64,000 bases of DNA, from NCBI GenBank assembly GCA_044353165.1, contig JBILCM010000003.1:1-64000 (forward strand), in the 5' to 3' direction. Made by a program: the position numbers and the translations under genes. Each line of letters starts with the position of its first letter. The first letter of the stretch is position 1. Below are positions 17,382 to 25,682 of the stretch, one piece after another. A model generated the notes under the pieces. It was given only the letters and a program-made list of their open reading frames with translations, made no database searches and was not told the DNA's origin. This stretch comes from JBILCM01 sp044353165 (GTDB lineage: Bacteria; Bacillota; Bacilli; Paenibacillales; YIM-B00363).

Positions 17382-18758
17382 TTATTTGCCCAGACAAAAC
17401 TGAGAAAAGATTGTATCAATCAATGCATCGCTAACAGAATCACCAATAATTTCACCTAACTGCTCCCAAGCATTGCGTATATCAATTTGCAACATATCAA
17501 TCGGTATTAAAAGAGCCGTGCCTTGTAACGCTTCAACTAATGCATTACGAGCCGTTCTAAGCAAATGTATATGTCTCACATTGCTAACATAAGTGAGATC
17601 ATCCGTAGAAACGGACCCGCTGAAAAAAAGAGAAACGATCGCCTGCTCAAGTTCATCAATTCCCGTCAGTTGTTGAGCGGATAATTTCACAATACGATCC
17701 ATTGGAAAATGTTGCGTCAAAACACGCATATCGATCCAACTTGCTAAATCAATTTTATTGATAACAATAATTGTTTGTCTATGCCGAAGTTTTTCGATGA
17801 GTCCAAGTTCATCTGCAGATAGTTCATCATTATTGTTAAGGACAAGAAGGATAAGATCCGCTGAATCCATAGCTTCGTGCGAACGTTCAACGCCAATGCG
17901 TTCTACGAGATCCGTTGTTTCGCGTATCCCTGCTGTGTCCAACAACTTCAAAGGAATACCGCCTATCGTCACAAATTCCTCAATAACATCTCGGGTTGTA
18001 CCCGGAACATCAGTGACTATGGCACGTTCATGTTGTGATAACACATTCAAAAGCGAAGATTTTCCTACATTCGGTTTCCCAATAATTGCAGTCTGGATAC
18101 CTTCACGAAGAATTTTGCCGCGTTCAGCTGTTCTGAGAAGATCGTCAATCGTTTGCACAGCTGCATCACATTTGGCCTTAATGAATAAGTTCGTCAATTC
18201 TTCAACGTCATGTTCAGGGTAATCAATGTTAACTTCAATGTGTGCCATCGTTTCAACAAGTGTTTGGCGCAAAGCTTTGATTTTTTTTGAAAGCTGACCA
18301 TCCACTTGCTTAAGCGCTATCGAGAACGCACGATCTGACTTGGAACGTATCAAGTCTATAACAGCTTCTGCTTGTGATAAATCGAGTCGACCATTTAAAT
18401 ATGCGCGCTTCGTAAATTCTCCGGGTTCCGCAAGTCGTGCGCCTTGCAGCAGAACCAACTCCAAAACTTTCTTGACTGAGATAATTCCACCGTGACAATG
18501 AATTTCAACTACGTCCTCCATGGTATAAGAACGAGGAGTTCGCATGATCGAAACTAAAGCTTCCTCAACACGTACATCCGTATTCGGATGTACAATATGA
18601 CCATAGTGTACCGTATGGCTGGAGGCTTTCGATAACTTCACCTTTGAACGAAATACAGATTCTACAGTAACAATCGAATGCGGACCACTCACACGTATGA
18701 CGGAAATACCGCCTTCTCCTAATGGAGTTGCTATTGCGGCAATCGTATCTTCCGTCAT
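17382..18758 (-). CDS. mnmE: tRNA modification GTPase
   Basis: MnmE is the GTPase partner of MnmG. The 458 residues have the N-terminal tetrahydrofolate domain (IAAIATPLGEGGISVIRVSG), a helical domain, and the G domain near 217-375 with GKPNVGKSSLLN, DVPGTTRD, DTAGIRETTD and NKIDL. The C-terminal FCLGK contains the catalytic cysteine. It starts a three-gene run mnmE-mnmG-rsmG behind a terminator. Confidence 0.97.
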   Translation of the reverse strand: MTEDTIAAIATPLGEGGISVIRVSGPHSIVTVESVFRSKVKLSKASSHTVHYGHIVHPNTDVRVEEALVSIMRTPRSYTMEDVVEIHCHGGIISVKKVLELVLLQGARLAEPGEFTKRAYLNGRLDLSQAEAVIDLIRSKSDRAFSIALKQVDGQLSKKIKALRQTLVETMAHIEVNIDYPEHDVEELTNLFIKAKCDAAVQTIDDLLRTAERGKILREGIQTAIIGKPNVGKSSLLNVLSQHERAIVTDVPGTTRDVIEEFVTIGGIPLKLLDTAGIRETTDLVERIGVERSHEAMDSADLILLVLNNNDELSADELGLIEKLRHRQTIIVINKIDLASWIDMRVLTQHFPMDRIVKLSAQQLTGIDELEQAIVSLFFSGSVSTDDLTYVSNVRHIHLLRTARNALVEALQGTALLIPIDMLQIDIRNAWEQLGEIIGDSVSDALIDTIFSQFCLGK

Positions 18759-18776
18759 TGATAACCCCCCTATCGA

Positions 18777-18809
18777 AAGAAAAACAATGACTTTCGTTCG
18801 AAGTCATTG
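18777..18809 (-). terminator. intrinsic terminator between jag and mnmE
   Basis: CAATGACTT (18785-18793) and AAGTCATTG (18801-18809) form a perfect nine-base stem with a seven-base loop. On the minus strand it is followed by TTTTTCTTTC, so it ends the rpmH-rnpA-yidC-jag unit. Confidence 0.85.
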
Positions 18810-18823
18810 CCATCTAAAGCAAT

Positions 18824-19468
18824 CTATGATTTCAACATGATTACGATGCGCCGATTCGGTTCCTCACCTTTACTCATCGTCTTCACCTTCGGATGGTGTT
18901 GTAACTGATAATGAATAACTCTTCGTTCATGCGCAGGCATAGGTTCCAATACGACTTCTTTCTTCGTGCGAATCACTTGATTTGCGAGACGAAGCGATAA
19001 ATCTTCTAAGGTTTTCCTTCTACGATCCCGAAAACCTTCTGCATCAACAACGATCCGTGCATGCTCGTCTGTTAATCGATTCACAAACACATTCATCACG
19101 AGCTGAACAGCGTCTAACGTTTGGCCACGACGACCGATTAGAGCACCTACATCTTTGCCCGAAACTTGAAAGATGATTGAGCCGTCATCAGAAGTTGTTT
19201 GTTTAATATTTGCATCCATTCCCATGTCATCCAAAATCATTGCAAGATAACGCTTCGATTCTGCTACAAAGTCTAGTTCTTGTTCAACTTCTGTTTGACG
19301 TATTTCAAGAAAAACTTTCGCGTCCTTCGCACCAATGAAACCTAATATTCCCCTTGAAGGCAGTTCTAATACGCTTACAATCACTTGTGATTTTGACAAA
19401 CCAAGTTCATTCAAGCCTTTGCGAACTGCATCATCAACGGACTTCCCAGTAAACAGGTGTTTAGTCAT
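18824..19468 (-). CDS. jag: RNA-binding protein Jag/KhpB
   Basis: This SpoIIIJ-associated protein of 214 residues has a Jag-N domain (TGKSVDDAVRKGLNELGLSK), a KH domain (GALIGRRGQTLDAVQLVMN) and an R3H domain (MPAHERRVIHYQLQ). KhpB is an RNA chaperone linked to cell division and elongation in Gram-positive bacteria. Its ATG overlaps the yidC stop codon by four bases. Confidence 0.95.
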   Translation of the reverse strand: MTKHLFTGKSVDDAVRKGLNELGLSKSQVIVSVLELPSRGILGFIGAKDAKVFLEIRQTEVEQELDFVAESKRYLAMILDDMGMDANIKQTTSDDGSIIFQVSGKDVGALIGRRGQTLDAVQLVMNVFVNRLTDEHARIVVDAEGFRDRRRKTLEDLSLRLANQVIRTKKEVVLEPMPAHERRVIHYQLQHHPKVKTMSKGEEPNRRIVIMLKS

Positions 19469-20193
19469 TTGGCCGGATCGCCCCTTAAACTTGGCTTATA
19501 GAGGAAATACGTCTGAACAATAGTGAACAGGTTGCTATATACCCAATATAACACAAGTGCCGAAGGAAATTGCAATGACATAACAAGGATTAATACTGGA
19601 AAAATGATGAGTAAGATTTGCATATTGTTAGGCATCTGAGATTGCATCATTTTCTGTTGAATGAACGTCGTTACCGCGGCAAGAACCGGAAGTAAGTAAA
19701 TGGGATCGGGTGAACCAAGTTGCATCCAAAGGAAATCATGTGTACGAATGTTAGGATTTCCAAGAATGGAATAATATAAGGCGAATAAAACAGGCATTTG
19801 CACGAGTAATGGAAAGCACCCGCTTAATGGATTCACACCAGACTTCTGAAATAACTTCATCGTCTCTTCTTGTTGTTTCTTCGGATCGGAACTAAATTTC
19901 TCGCGAATTTTTTTGAGTTCAGGTTGGAGCAATTGCATTTGTTTGGACGAACGATATTGCTTTAATGTTAGCGGTAGGATAATCAACCGCACAATAATTG
20001 TGATTACAAGGAGTGCAAGTCCATATTGTTCGAACATGAGGTTCGCCAACAAGTCAAGGAAATCAGAAAGTGGTCCGACAATGTATTTATTCCAAGGATT
20101 ATCGCGATTGATAGTGAATTCAGTGGTGCTGCAACCTGCAAGAAAAATGAACGCTAACAGGATTGACCATTTCCAAGAAAATCGAAAAAACAA
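19465..20193 (-). CDS. yidC: membrane protein insertase YidC (SpoIIIJ type)
   Basis: YidC inserts membrane proteins, and the SpoIIIJ form is also needed for forespore development. The 242 residues have a lipoprotein signal with lipobox LAGC (Cys near 21) and five transmembrane segments. The 60KD domain contains LPLTLKQYRSSKQMQ and VNPLSGCFPLLVQMPVLFAL. The start is TTG behind AGGAGG. Being 242 residues, it is a typical short Gram-positive YidC1. Confidence 0.95.
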   Translation of the reverse strand: MFFRFSWKWSILLAFIFLAGCSTTEFTINRDNPWNKYIVGPLSDFLDLLANLMFEQYGLALLVITIIVRLIILPLTLKQYRSSKQMQLLQPELKKIREKFSSDPKKQQEETMKLFQKSGVNPLSGCFPLLVQMPVLFALYYSILGNPNIRTHDFLWMQLGSPDPIYLLPVLAAVTTFIQQKMMQSQMPNNMQILLIIFPVLILVMSLQFPSALVLYWVYSNLFTIVQTYFLYKPSLRGDPAK

Positions 20194-20272
20194 AGAAAAA
20201 ACCTCCTAGGCTCATATCATCCTACACTATACCACACATTAGAAAGCAAAGAAAAGAAAAGCGGAGACACAT

Positions 20273-20635
20273 TTAGGATTGCTTTCTGGGAGGAGACGAT
20301 TCTAACAGTCCCGCACGCTTTAGAATGTGAAGAAGACTTCGCTGTAAAGAAAGATAATCCAACTCTAAGGCAGGTTTTCTTACAATACAGACGATATCGT
20401 AATGAAGCGAAATTCGATCTTCCATCGTTCGAATAATTTCTTTTACCCGGCGCCGGATCAAGTTTCGCACTACTGCGTTCCCAATTTTTTTGCTTGCAGA
20501 GATACCAAAACGGAATTGTTCCACTGCAACAACCCTACGGCAATAAATCACAAACTGGTGATTTGCGGATGCCTTACCGTGCCTATATGTTTTGGCAAAG
20601 TCCTGTCTTTTCCTTAGCCGAAGTCTCTTTTGCAC
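20273..20635 (-). CDS. rnpA: ribonuclease P protein component
   Basis: RnpA assists the RNase P RNA in maturing tRNA 5' ends. The GTG at 20635 (VQKRLRLRKRQDF) is chosen because AGAGGTC lies just upstream and the product, 120 residues, has the family length. A reading from 20725 adds 30 unrelated residues. The RNR-like motif NAVVRNLIRRRVKEIIR is near residue 56. It lies behind rpmH with a terminator between the two. Confidence 0.94.
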   Translation of the reverse strand: MQKRLRLRKRQDFAKTYRHGKASANHQFVIYCRRVVAVEQFRFGISASKKIGNAVVRNLIRRRVKEIIRTMEDRISLHYDIVCIVRKPALELDYLSLQRSLLHILKRAGLLESSPPRKQS

Positions 20636-20713
20636 TGAAATGACCTCTGATAAAAATGATGAATTGATGCAACTAAGAAGGCATGGTCTAAATCTGTATG
20701 CATTCTTATACTT

Positions 20714-20738
20714 AAAAAAGACCACAAAAGTGGTCCTT
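20714..20738 (-). terminator. terminator/attenuator between rpmH and rnpA
   Basis: GACCAC-AAAA-GTGGTC (20720-20735) is a six-base stem followed on the minus strand by TTTTTT. It should cut most rpmH transcripts and lower rnpA expression relative to rpmH. Confidence 0.75.
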
Positions 20739-20759
20739 CTACTTCTATGGTTGATTCAA

Positions 20760-20894
20760 TTAAGCGCTAATCACTTTTCTGCCTTTACGACGACGTGCTG
20801 ATAGCACTTTACGACCATTCTTCGTAGCCATTCGTTTGCGGAAGCCGTGAACCTTCTTCCGTTTGTTGACGTTAGGTCTAAATGTGGGTCTCAT
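20760..20894 (-). CDS. rpmH: 50S ribosomal protein L34
   Basis: This is the 44-residue L34: MRPTFRPNVNKRKKVHGFRK and the basic remainder ending KVISA. The ATG at 20894 follows a perfect AAGGAGGTG. A longer reading upstream overlaps the promoter and is not real. It is the first gene left of the origin and starts the leftward rpmH-rnpA-yidC-jag unit. Confidence 0.97.
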   Translation of the reverse strand: MRPTFRPNVNKRKKVHGFRKRMATKNGRKVLSARRRKGRKVISA

Positions 20895-20945
20895 CAATCG
20901 ACACCTCCTTAAACGCGTTACAAGTAAAAATAAGACACTCTTAAA

Positions 20946-20974
20946 ATTAAACCATTCTGAATAGATAATGTCAA
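20946..20974 (-). promoter_or_regulatory. promoter of rpmH
   Basis: On the minus strand TTGACA (20974-20969) and TTTAAT (20951-20946) are 17 bases apart. A DnaA box begins 12 bases upstream of the -35, so initiation proteins could affect it. Confidence 0.75.
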
Positions 20975-20985
20975 GTAAAATAAAA

Positions 20986-21277
20986 TGTGGATAAAACAAG
21001 TAAATAAAAATCTCGGATATCCACGAAAAATGTCGATATATGAACAATTGTCCCACAAAATTCTTAGTTGTAGATAAAGTAAATTAAAAAGAATGGAGAT
21101 GTGGATAAAAATCAACTTTCCATTGAAAAGAACCGCTAATTTTGATATATTTATTTTGTTTTCCTTGTGAATAAAAATAATTTATCCTCTAATTTATAAA
21201 CAGGCTGTGGATAATTTTATGTACAACTCATATATATGTGGATATTATTATAGTGAAAATTGTGGTTTTGTTGATAA
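20986..21277. other. oriC upstream DnaA-box cluster (rpmH-dnaA)
   Basis: Three perfect boxes TGTGGATAA (complement of TTATCCACA) occur at 20986-20994, 21100-21108 and 21206-21214. One-mismatch boxes occur at 21069-21077, 21166-21174, 21237-21245 and 21269-21277. All have the same orientation in a very AT-rich stretch. The region between rpmH and dnaA otherwise holds only the two divergent promoters. Confidence 0.92.
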
Positions 21278-21301
21278 ATGAATCGATCATGGCTCTATAA
21301 T
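21271..21301 (+). promoter_or_regulatory. dnaA promoter
   Basis: TATAAT (21296-21301) follows TTGATA (21271-21276) with a 19-base spacer. The -35 overlaps a one-mismatch DnaA box (21269-21277), consistent with DnaA autoregulation. Confidence 0.5.
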
Positions 21302-21370
21302 CTTTCAAAAATCGACAATTTTCAACCTATGAAGTCATGTTACGGATTGGATTAAAGGAGCGTACTGATT

Positions 21371-22732
21371 GTGGACAACCAACTTTCGAATTTATGGCAC
21401 AATGTACTTAACTTATTACAAATGAAAGTTAGCGGTCCTAGTTTTGAGACATGGCTAAAATCGACGAGTGCATCTGAACTTGCCGACAATACGCTGCATA
21501 TTTTTGCACCTAGTAAATTTAATAAGGAATGGATTGAAAATCGATATTTGAAGCTGATTTCTAATGCTGTTTTGGATTTCACAGGTCAAGAAGTCGAAAT
21601 AAAAATTTTCACAGAAGAAGAGCGCGAAGCATTCCAGACAAAGATTGTTCCAGAACCAGTGAAAAAACAAACTCACTACGCTGAAATAGTGAATACTGGC
21701 GGATCGATGTTGAATTCCAAATATATATTCGAAACATTCGTTATTGGTGCAAACAACCGATTCGCTCATGCAGCTTCACTCGCTGTTGCCGAAGCTCCAG
21801 CAAAAGCTTATAACCCATTATTCATTTATGGCGGTGTGGGCTTAGGGAAAACACATTTAATGCATGCCATTGGGCATTACATTACAGAGCATCATCAAAA
21901 TTTGCGCGTACTATACATATCCTCTGAAAAATTTACGAATGAATTTATCAATGCAATCCGTGACAATCGGGGCGAGAATTTTCGTAACAAATATCGCAAT
22001 ATTGACGTTTTGCTTATTGATGATATTCAGTTTCTTGCTGGCAAAGAACAAACCCAGGAAGAGTTTTTTCATACTTTCAATGCGTTGCACGAAGAGAGAA
22101 AACAAATTGTGATCTCAAGCGATAGGCCACCGAAAGAAATTACGAAGCTAGAAGAACGATTGCGCTCGAGGTTTGAATGGGGACTTATTACAGACATTCA
22201 ACCTCCTGATTTGGAAACAAGAATTGCGATTTTAAGAAAAAAAGCAAAAGCCGAGAATATTGATATACCGAATGAAGCCATGATGTACATTGCAAGTCAG
22301 ATTGATACGAACATACGTGAGTTAGAAGGAGCTTTGATCCGCGTTGTCGCCTATTCTTCATTAGTGAATGAAGATGTGACTGTACAACTTGCAGCAGATG
22401 CATTGAAAGACATTATTCCAAATTCCCGCAACCGCAAAGTCACGATACAAGATATACAACAGCGAGTTGGTGATTTTTATGGATTAAAAACAGAAGATTT
22501 TAAAGCCAAGAAACGAACACGCAATGTTGCTTATCCTAGACAAATCGCAATGTATCTTTGTCGAGAATTAACGGATTACTCCTTGCCTAAAATAGGTGAA
22601 GCGTTCGGTGGTCGCGACCATACAACAGTCATCCATGCGCATGTCAAAATCACCGAATTGTTGAAATCAGATCAAGAGCTGTATAAAGTGTTGCAAACGT
22701 TACGAGATAAAGTTAAAAATCCCTCTGGATAA
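21371..22732 (+). CDS. dnaA: chromosomal replication initiator DnaA
   Basis: DnaA binds DnaA boxes and melts the origin. The 453 residues have domain I (NQLSNLWHNVLNLLQ), a short linker, and an AAA+ domain with Walker A GGVGLGKTHLMHAIG near 155, Walker B LLIDDIQFL near 217 and sensor residues. Domain IV HTH carries the box-recognition GGRDHTTVIHA near 417. The start is GTG, ten bases after GGAG. DnaA boxes lie on both sides of the gene. Confidence 0.98.
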   Translation: MDNQLSNLWHNVLNLLQMKVSGPSFETWLKSTSASELADNTLHIFAPSKFNKEWIENRYLKLISNAVLDFTGQEVEIKIFTEEEREAFQTKIVPEPVKKQTHYAEIVNTGGSMLNSKYIFETFVIGANNRFAHAASLAVAEAPAKAYNPLFIYGGVGLGKTHLMHAIGHYITEHHQNLRVLYISSEKFTNEFINAIRDNRGENFRNKYRNIDVLLIDDIQFLAGKEQTQEEFFHTFNALHEERKQIVISSDRPPKEITKLEERLRSRFEWGLITDIQPPDLETRIAILRKKAKAENIDIPNEAMMYIASQIDTNIRELEGALIRVVAYSSLVNEDVTVQLAADALKDIIPNSRNRKVTIQDIQQRVGDFYGLKTEDFKAKKRTRNVAYPRQIAMYLCRELTDYSLPKIGEAFGGRDHTTVIHAHVKITELLKSDQELYKVLQTLRDKVKNPSG

Positions 22733-22752
22733 CATTGAAGCCTGCTCACAAT

Positions 22753-22860
22753 CTATACACAAGTGAAAAGGCTTTAATTCGCTTCATTCTAAAGTTTTCC
22801 ACAATTCAACACTGCCTACTACTATTACTACGATATAATTAATTATTATTATGATACTAA
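22753..22860 (+). other. oriC unwinding region between dnaA and dnaN
   Basis: CTATACACA (22753-22761) and TTTTCCACA (22795-22803) are one-mismatch DnaA boxes. After a short GC patch, six triplets CTA-CTA-CTA-TTA-CTA-CGA run from 22816 to 22833. An AT-only stretch (about 22834-22852) and a short tail follow. This is the same order as the B. subtilis basal unwinding system (DnaA boxes, GC cluster, DnaA-trio, AT-rich duplex unwinding element). Confidence 0.85.
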
Positions 22861-22875
22861 CGGAGCGTGAACTCA

Positions 22876-24021
22876 TTGAAATTTACAATTCAGAAGGCAC
22901 AATTAAACGAAGCGATTCAACATGTTAGTCGAGCCATTTCTAATAGAACAACAGTACCTATACTCCTTGGGATTAAGATGGATGTTCATCATGATGGTGT
23001 CACGCTAACGGCAAGCGATACAGATATATGGATTCAAAGTTTTGTTCCTACTCAAACCAACGAAGAAACTGTCGTTCAAGTTGAGAAAACAGGCAGTATT
23101 GTAGTTCCTGCAAAATTTTTTATAGAGATTATTCGCAAATTGCCGACGAAAGATATTCATATGATTTCAGATAACAGGCAACAAATTTTGATAACGTCAG
23201 GCTCAACTGAAATTCAACTGACAGGATTAGATTCTGATGAATATCCTTCATTGCCGAGAATTTCAGAAAAAAACAGTTTTTCGATATCCAGTCATTTGCT
23301 CGATCACATGATTCATCAGGTCTCATTTGCAGTATCCGCGAATGAATCAACTCCGGTTTTAACAGGCGTATTGTGGAATTTAAAAGACGAAATTCTCAAA
23401 TTTGTTGCTACCGACCGGCATCGGCTAGCCAGCATTGAAAAGAAAATACCAGGTTCAGAAGGAAAAGAATTTCAACATATCGTCATTTCTGGGAAAAATT
23501 TAAATGAATTAAGTAAAATACTTCCTGAACAAGATGGTATGATCGATGTGGTCGTTTCTGAAAATCAAGTGTTGTTCCGCTTGGGTCAAGTCTTATTCTA
23601 TACTCGAATTCTGGATGGTACGTATCCGGATACTTCAAAAATAATTCCTCAATCTTACAGAACAGAATTGTCATTTCACGTGAAGCCATTGTCAGATGCT
23701 ATTGAGCGGGCTTATTTATTATCCCGGGAAGAAAAAACAAATATTGTTCGATTAACTTCAGAAGATCATCCAACGCAAGTGGAGATATCATCGAGTTCCA
23801 ATGAACTCGGTAAAGTGATTGAGCAACTTGAAATTATTCGATCCGTTGGGGAACAACTTCGTATATCATTTAACTCTAAGTATATGCTTGATGTTTTGCG
23901 TGTAATCAAACAAGACACGATTCATATTGGATTCACAGGGGCGATGAGTCCAATGATCCTGAAGTGTGAAGCTGAAGAAGGTATCTTGCACTTGATTTTA
24001 CCTTACCGAACGACGAACTAA
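22876..24021 (+). CDS. dnaN: DNA polymerase III beta subunit (sliding clamp)
   Basis: The clamp tethers polymerase III to DNA. The chosen start is TTG at 22876 (KFTIQKAQLNEAIQ), ten bases after GGAG as in dnaA. A GTG at 22867 is only one base from that site. The product is 381 residues with three beta-clamp repeats, including TDIWIQSFV, GLDSDEYPSLP and the C-terminal MSPMILKCEAEEGILHLILP. It lies directly after the origin unwinding element. Confidence 0.96.
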   Translation: MKFTIQKAQLNEAIQHVSRAISNRTTVPILLGIKMDVHHDGVTLTASDTDIWIQSFVPTQTNEETVVQVEKTGSIVVPAKFFIEIIRKLPTKDIHMISDNRQQILITSGSTEIQLTGLDSDEYPSLPRISEKNSFSISSHLLDHMIHQVSFAVSANESTPVLTGVLWNLKDEILKFVATDRHRLASIEKKIPGSEGKEFQHIVISGKNLNELSKILPEQDGMIDVVVSENQVLFRLGQVLFYTRILDGTYPDTSKIIPQSYRTELSFHVKPLSDAIERAYLLSREEKTNIVRLTSEDHPTQVEISSSSNELGKVIEQLEIIRSVGEQLRISFNSKYMLDVLRVIKQDTIHIGFTGAMSPMILKCEAEEGILHLILPYRTTN

Positions 24022-24049
24022 TTCATCTTTACCGAAAGGGCTAGCAACC

Positions 24050-24259
24050 ATGCGAAAAGTAAAAATTGACACAGAATACATCACACTGGGTCAAATGTTG
24101 AAAATTACAGATTGTATAAGCTCTGGCGGTCATGCAAAATTTTTTCTTAACGAAACTGAAATTTTTATAAACGATCAAAAGGAAAATCGACGAGGTCGCA
24201 AATTGTACCGCGGTGATTCAATTCGTGTTCAGGGACATGGGGTTTTTACGATCATATGA
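24050..24259 (+). CDS. yaaA: S4-domain RNA-binding protein YaaA
   Basis: This is a 69-residue S4-like protein (RlbA/YaaA) always found between dnaN and recF in Bacillales. It contains YITLGQMLKITDCISSGGHA and the basic ENRRGRKLYRGDSI. Its stop overlaps the recF start by four bases. The exact cellular role is not established. Confidence 0.93.
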   Translation: MRKVKIDTEYITLGQMLKITDCISSGGHAKFFLNETEIFINDQKENRRGRKLYRGDSIRVQGHGVFTII

Positions 24260-25377
24260 TACTCCATTCGATGTCACTGCGTAATTATCGAAATTACAAA
24301 TCGATTGAATTGAATACAGAACAACCTTTGAACGTGTTTATCGGACAGAATGCGCAAGGAAAGACAAATTTGTTAGAAGCGATCTTCATGTTATCTCTTA
24401 CAAAGTCGCATCGAACTTCAAGAGATAAAGAAATGATTCAATGGAATGAAGCACATGCAACATTAACTGCTTCTATTCAGCGTAAATATGGCGATTGTCA
24501 TCTTCAACTTGATTTGACGGAGCATGGAAAAAAAGCGCGGATTAATGGTCTCGAACAACGAAAGTTAAGCGAGTATATCGGCACGTTGAATGTTGTGCTT
24601 TTTGCTCCTGAGGATCTCTCGATTGTAAAAGGTTCACCGGTGATCAGGAGAAGATTTCTTGATATGGAAATTGCGCAAGTGTATCCTTCTTATTTATATG
24701 CACTGGGTCAATACAATAAAATCCTTTTTCAAAGAAATAATTTTTTAAGGAGTGGAGATGCACTTAAAGCAGTGAATGAAGGGTTGCTTGCCGTATGGAA
24801 CGAGCAATTGGCTACATTCGGTTCTAAAATTATGAAAAGAAGGCAAAACTTCATGCAGAAGCTTCAAGTATGGGCACAGTCCATTCATCATGAAATTACG
24901 CATGGCGCAGAAAAACTTGTGGTAACTTACGTTCCTTCAATCGAAAGCGATCATCAGGAAGATGAAACTGTCTTATTTGAACGTTTTATGATAAAGTTAT
25001 CACATGTGAGAGAACAAGAGTTGCGCAGAGGAACTACGTTGGTTGGTCCTCACCGGGATGACTTGTTATTAACAATAAACGATAAAGACGTTTATCATTA
25101 CGGTTCTCAAGGACAGCAGCGAACAACAGCGCTGTCTTTAAAGTTGGCTGAAATTGAATTGATGAATGAGGAGACCGGAGAGTATCCTGTTCTGCTTCTG
25201 GATGATGTGTTATCTGAATTGGATCGCAACCGACAAAGCCAACTGATAGAAACATTCCGATCAAAAGTACAGACGTTCATCACGACGACGAGTTTAGAAG
25301 GTATTCCCATAAAATCGAGGAATGAAATGACATTGTTTCATGTTTCCAACGGATCAGTAACCATTGAACCCATGTGA
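24256..25377 (+). CDS. recF: DNA replication and repair protein RecF
   Basis: RecF is an SMC-like ATPase that helps load RecA at gaps. The 373 residues start with MSLRNYRNYKSIELNTEQPL and have Walker A FIGQNAQGKTNLLEA near residue 31. The signature GSQGQQRTTALSLKLAE and Walker B LLLDDVLSELD near 318 follow. It is translationally coupled to yaaA and followed by remB. Confidence 0.97.
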   Translation: MILHSMSLRNYRNYKSIELNTEQPLNVFIGQNAQGKTNLLEAIFMLSLTKSHRTSRDKEMIQWNEAHATLTASIQRKYGDCHLQLDLTEHGKKARINGLEQRKLSEYIGTLNVVLFAPEDLSIVKGSPVIRRRFLDMEIAQVYPSYLYALGQYNKILFQRNNFLRSGDALKAVNEGLLAVWNEQLATFGSKIMKRRQNFMQKLQVWAQSIHHEITHGAEKLVVTYVPSIESDHQEDETVLFERFMIKLSHVREQELRRGTTLVGPHRDDLLLTINDKDVYHYGSQGQQRTTALSLKLAEIELMNEETGEYPVLLLDDVLSELDRNRQSQLIETFRSKVQTFITTTSLEGIPIKSRNEMTLFHVSNGSVTIEPM

Positions 25378-25395
25378 CGAAAGGAGAATTTTGCT

Positions 25396-25647
25396 ATGTT
25401 CATTCACCTTGGGGGAGACTTCGTTATACGTTCAAATGAATTAATTGCTGTATTTGATGTAAACATCGAGACGTCCTCAAAAATTTCAAAAGCTTTCTTT
25501 ATGCATGCAAACAAAGAAAATGTACTTGAAAGCATTGGTGAGGAAGAGCCCAAATCCATAATCGTTACAAAAACCAAAGTTTATCTTTCTCCGATCTCCT
25601 CAACAACAATCAAGAAACGTGCTCAGCAACCTGCATTCATCCTGTAA
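25396..25647 (+). CDS. remB: extracellular matrix regulator RemB (DUF370)
   Basis: RemB (YaaB) is a small regulator needed for biofilm matrix expression in B. subtilis. The 83 residues begin MFIHLGGDFVIRSNELIAVF and contain SIIVTKTKVYLSPISSTTI, the DUF370 pattern. It has GGAGAA upstream and sits at its conserved place between recF and gyrB. Confidence 0.92.
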   Translation: MFIHLGGDFVIRSNELIAVFDVNIETSSKISKAFFMHANKENVLESIGEEEPKSIIVTKTKVYLSPISSTTIKKRAQQPAFIL

Positions 25648-25682
25648 TATAAAATCGCAACAATCCGTGATGGAGTGGTGGA

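Noticed and set aside
23676..23691. Possible third parS site in dnaN around CACGTGAA
   Set aside because: Four mismatches to the 16-base consensus, so a chance match in coding sequence.
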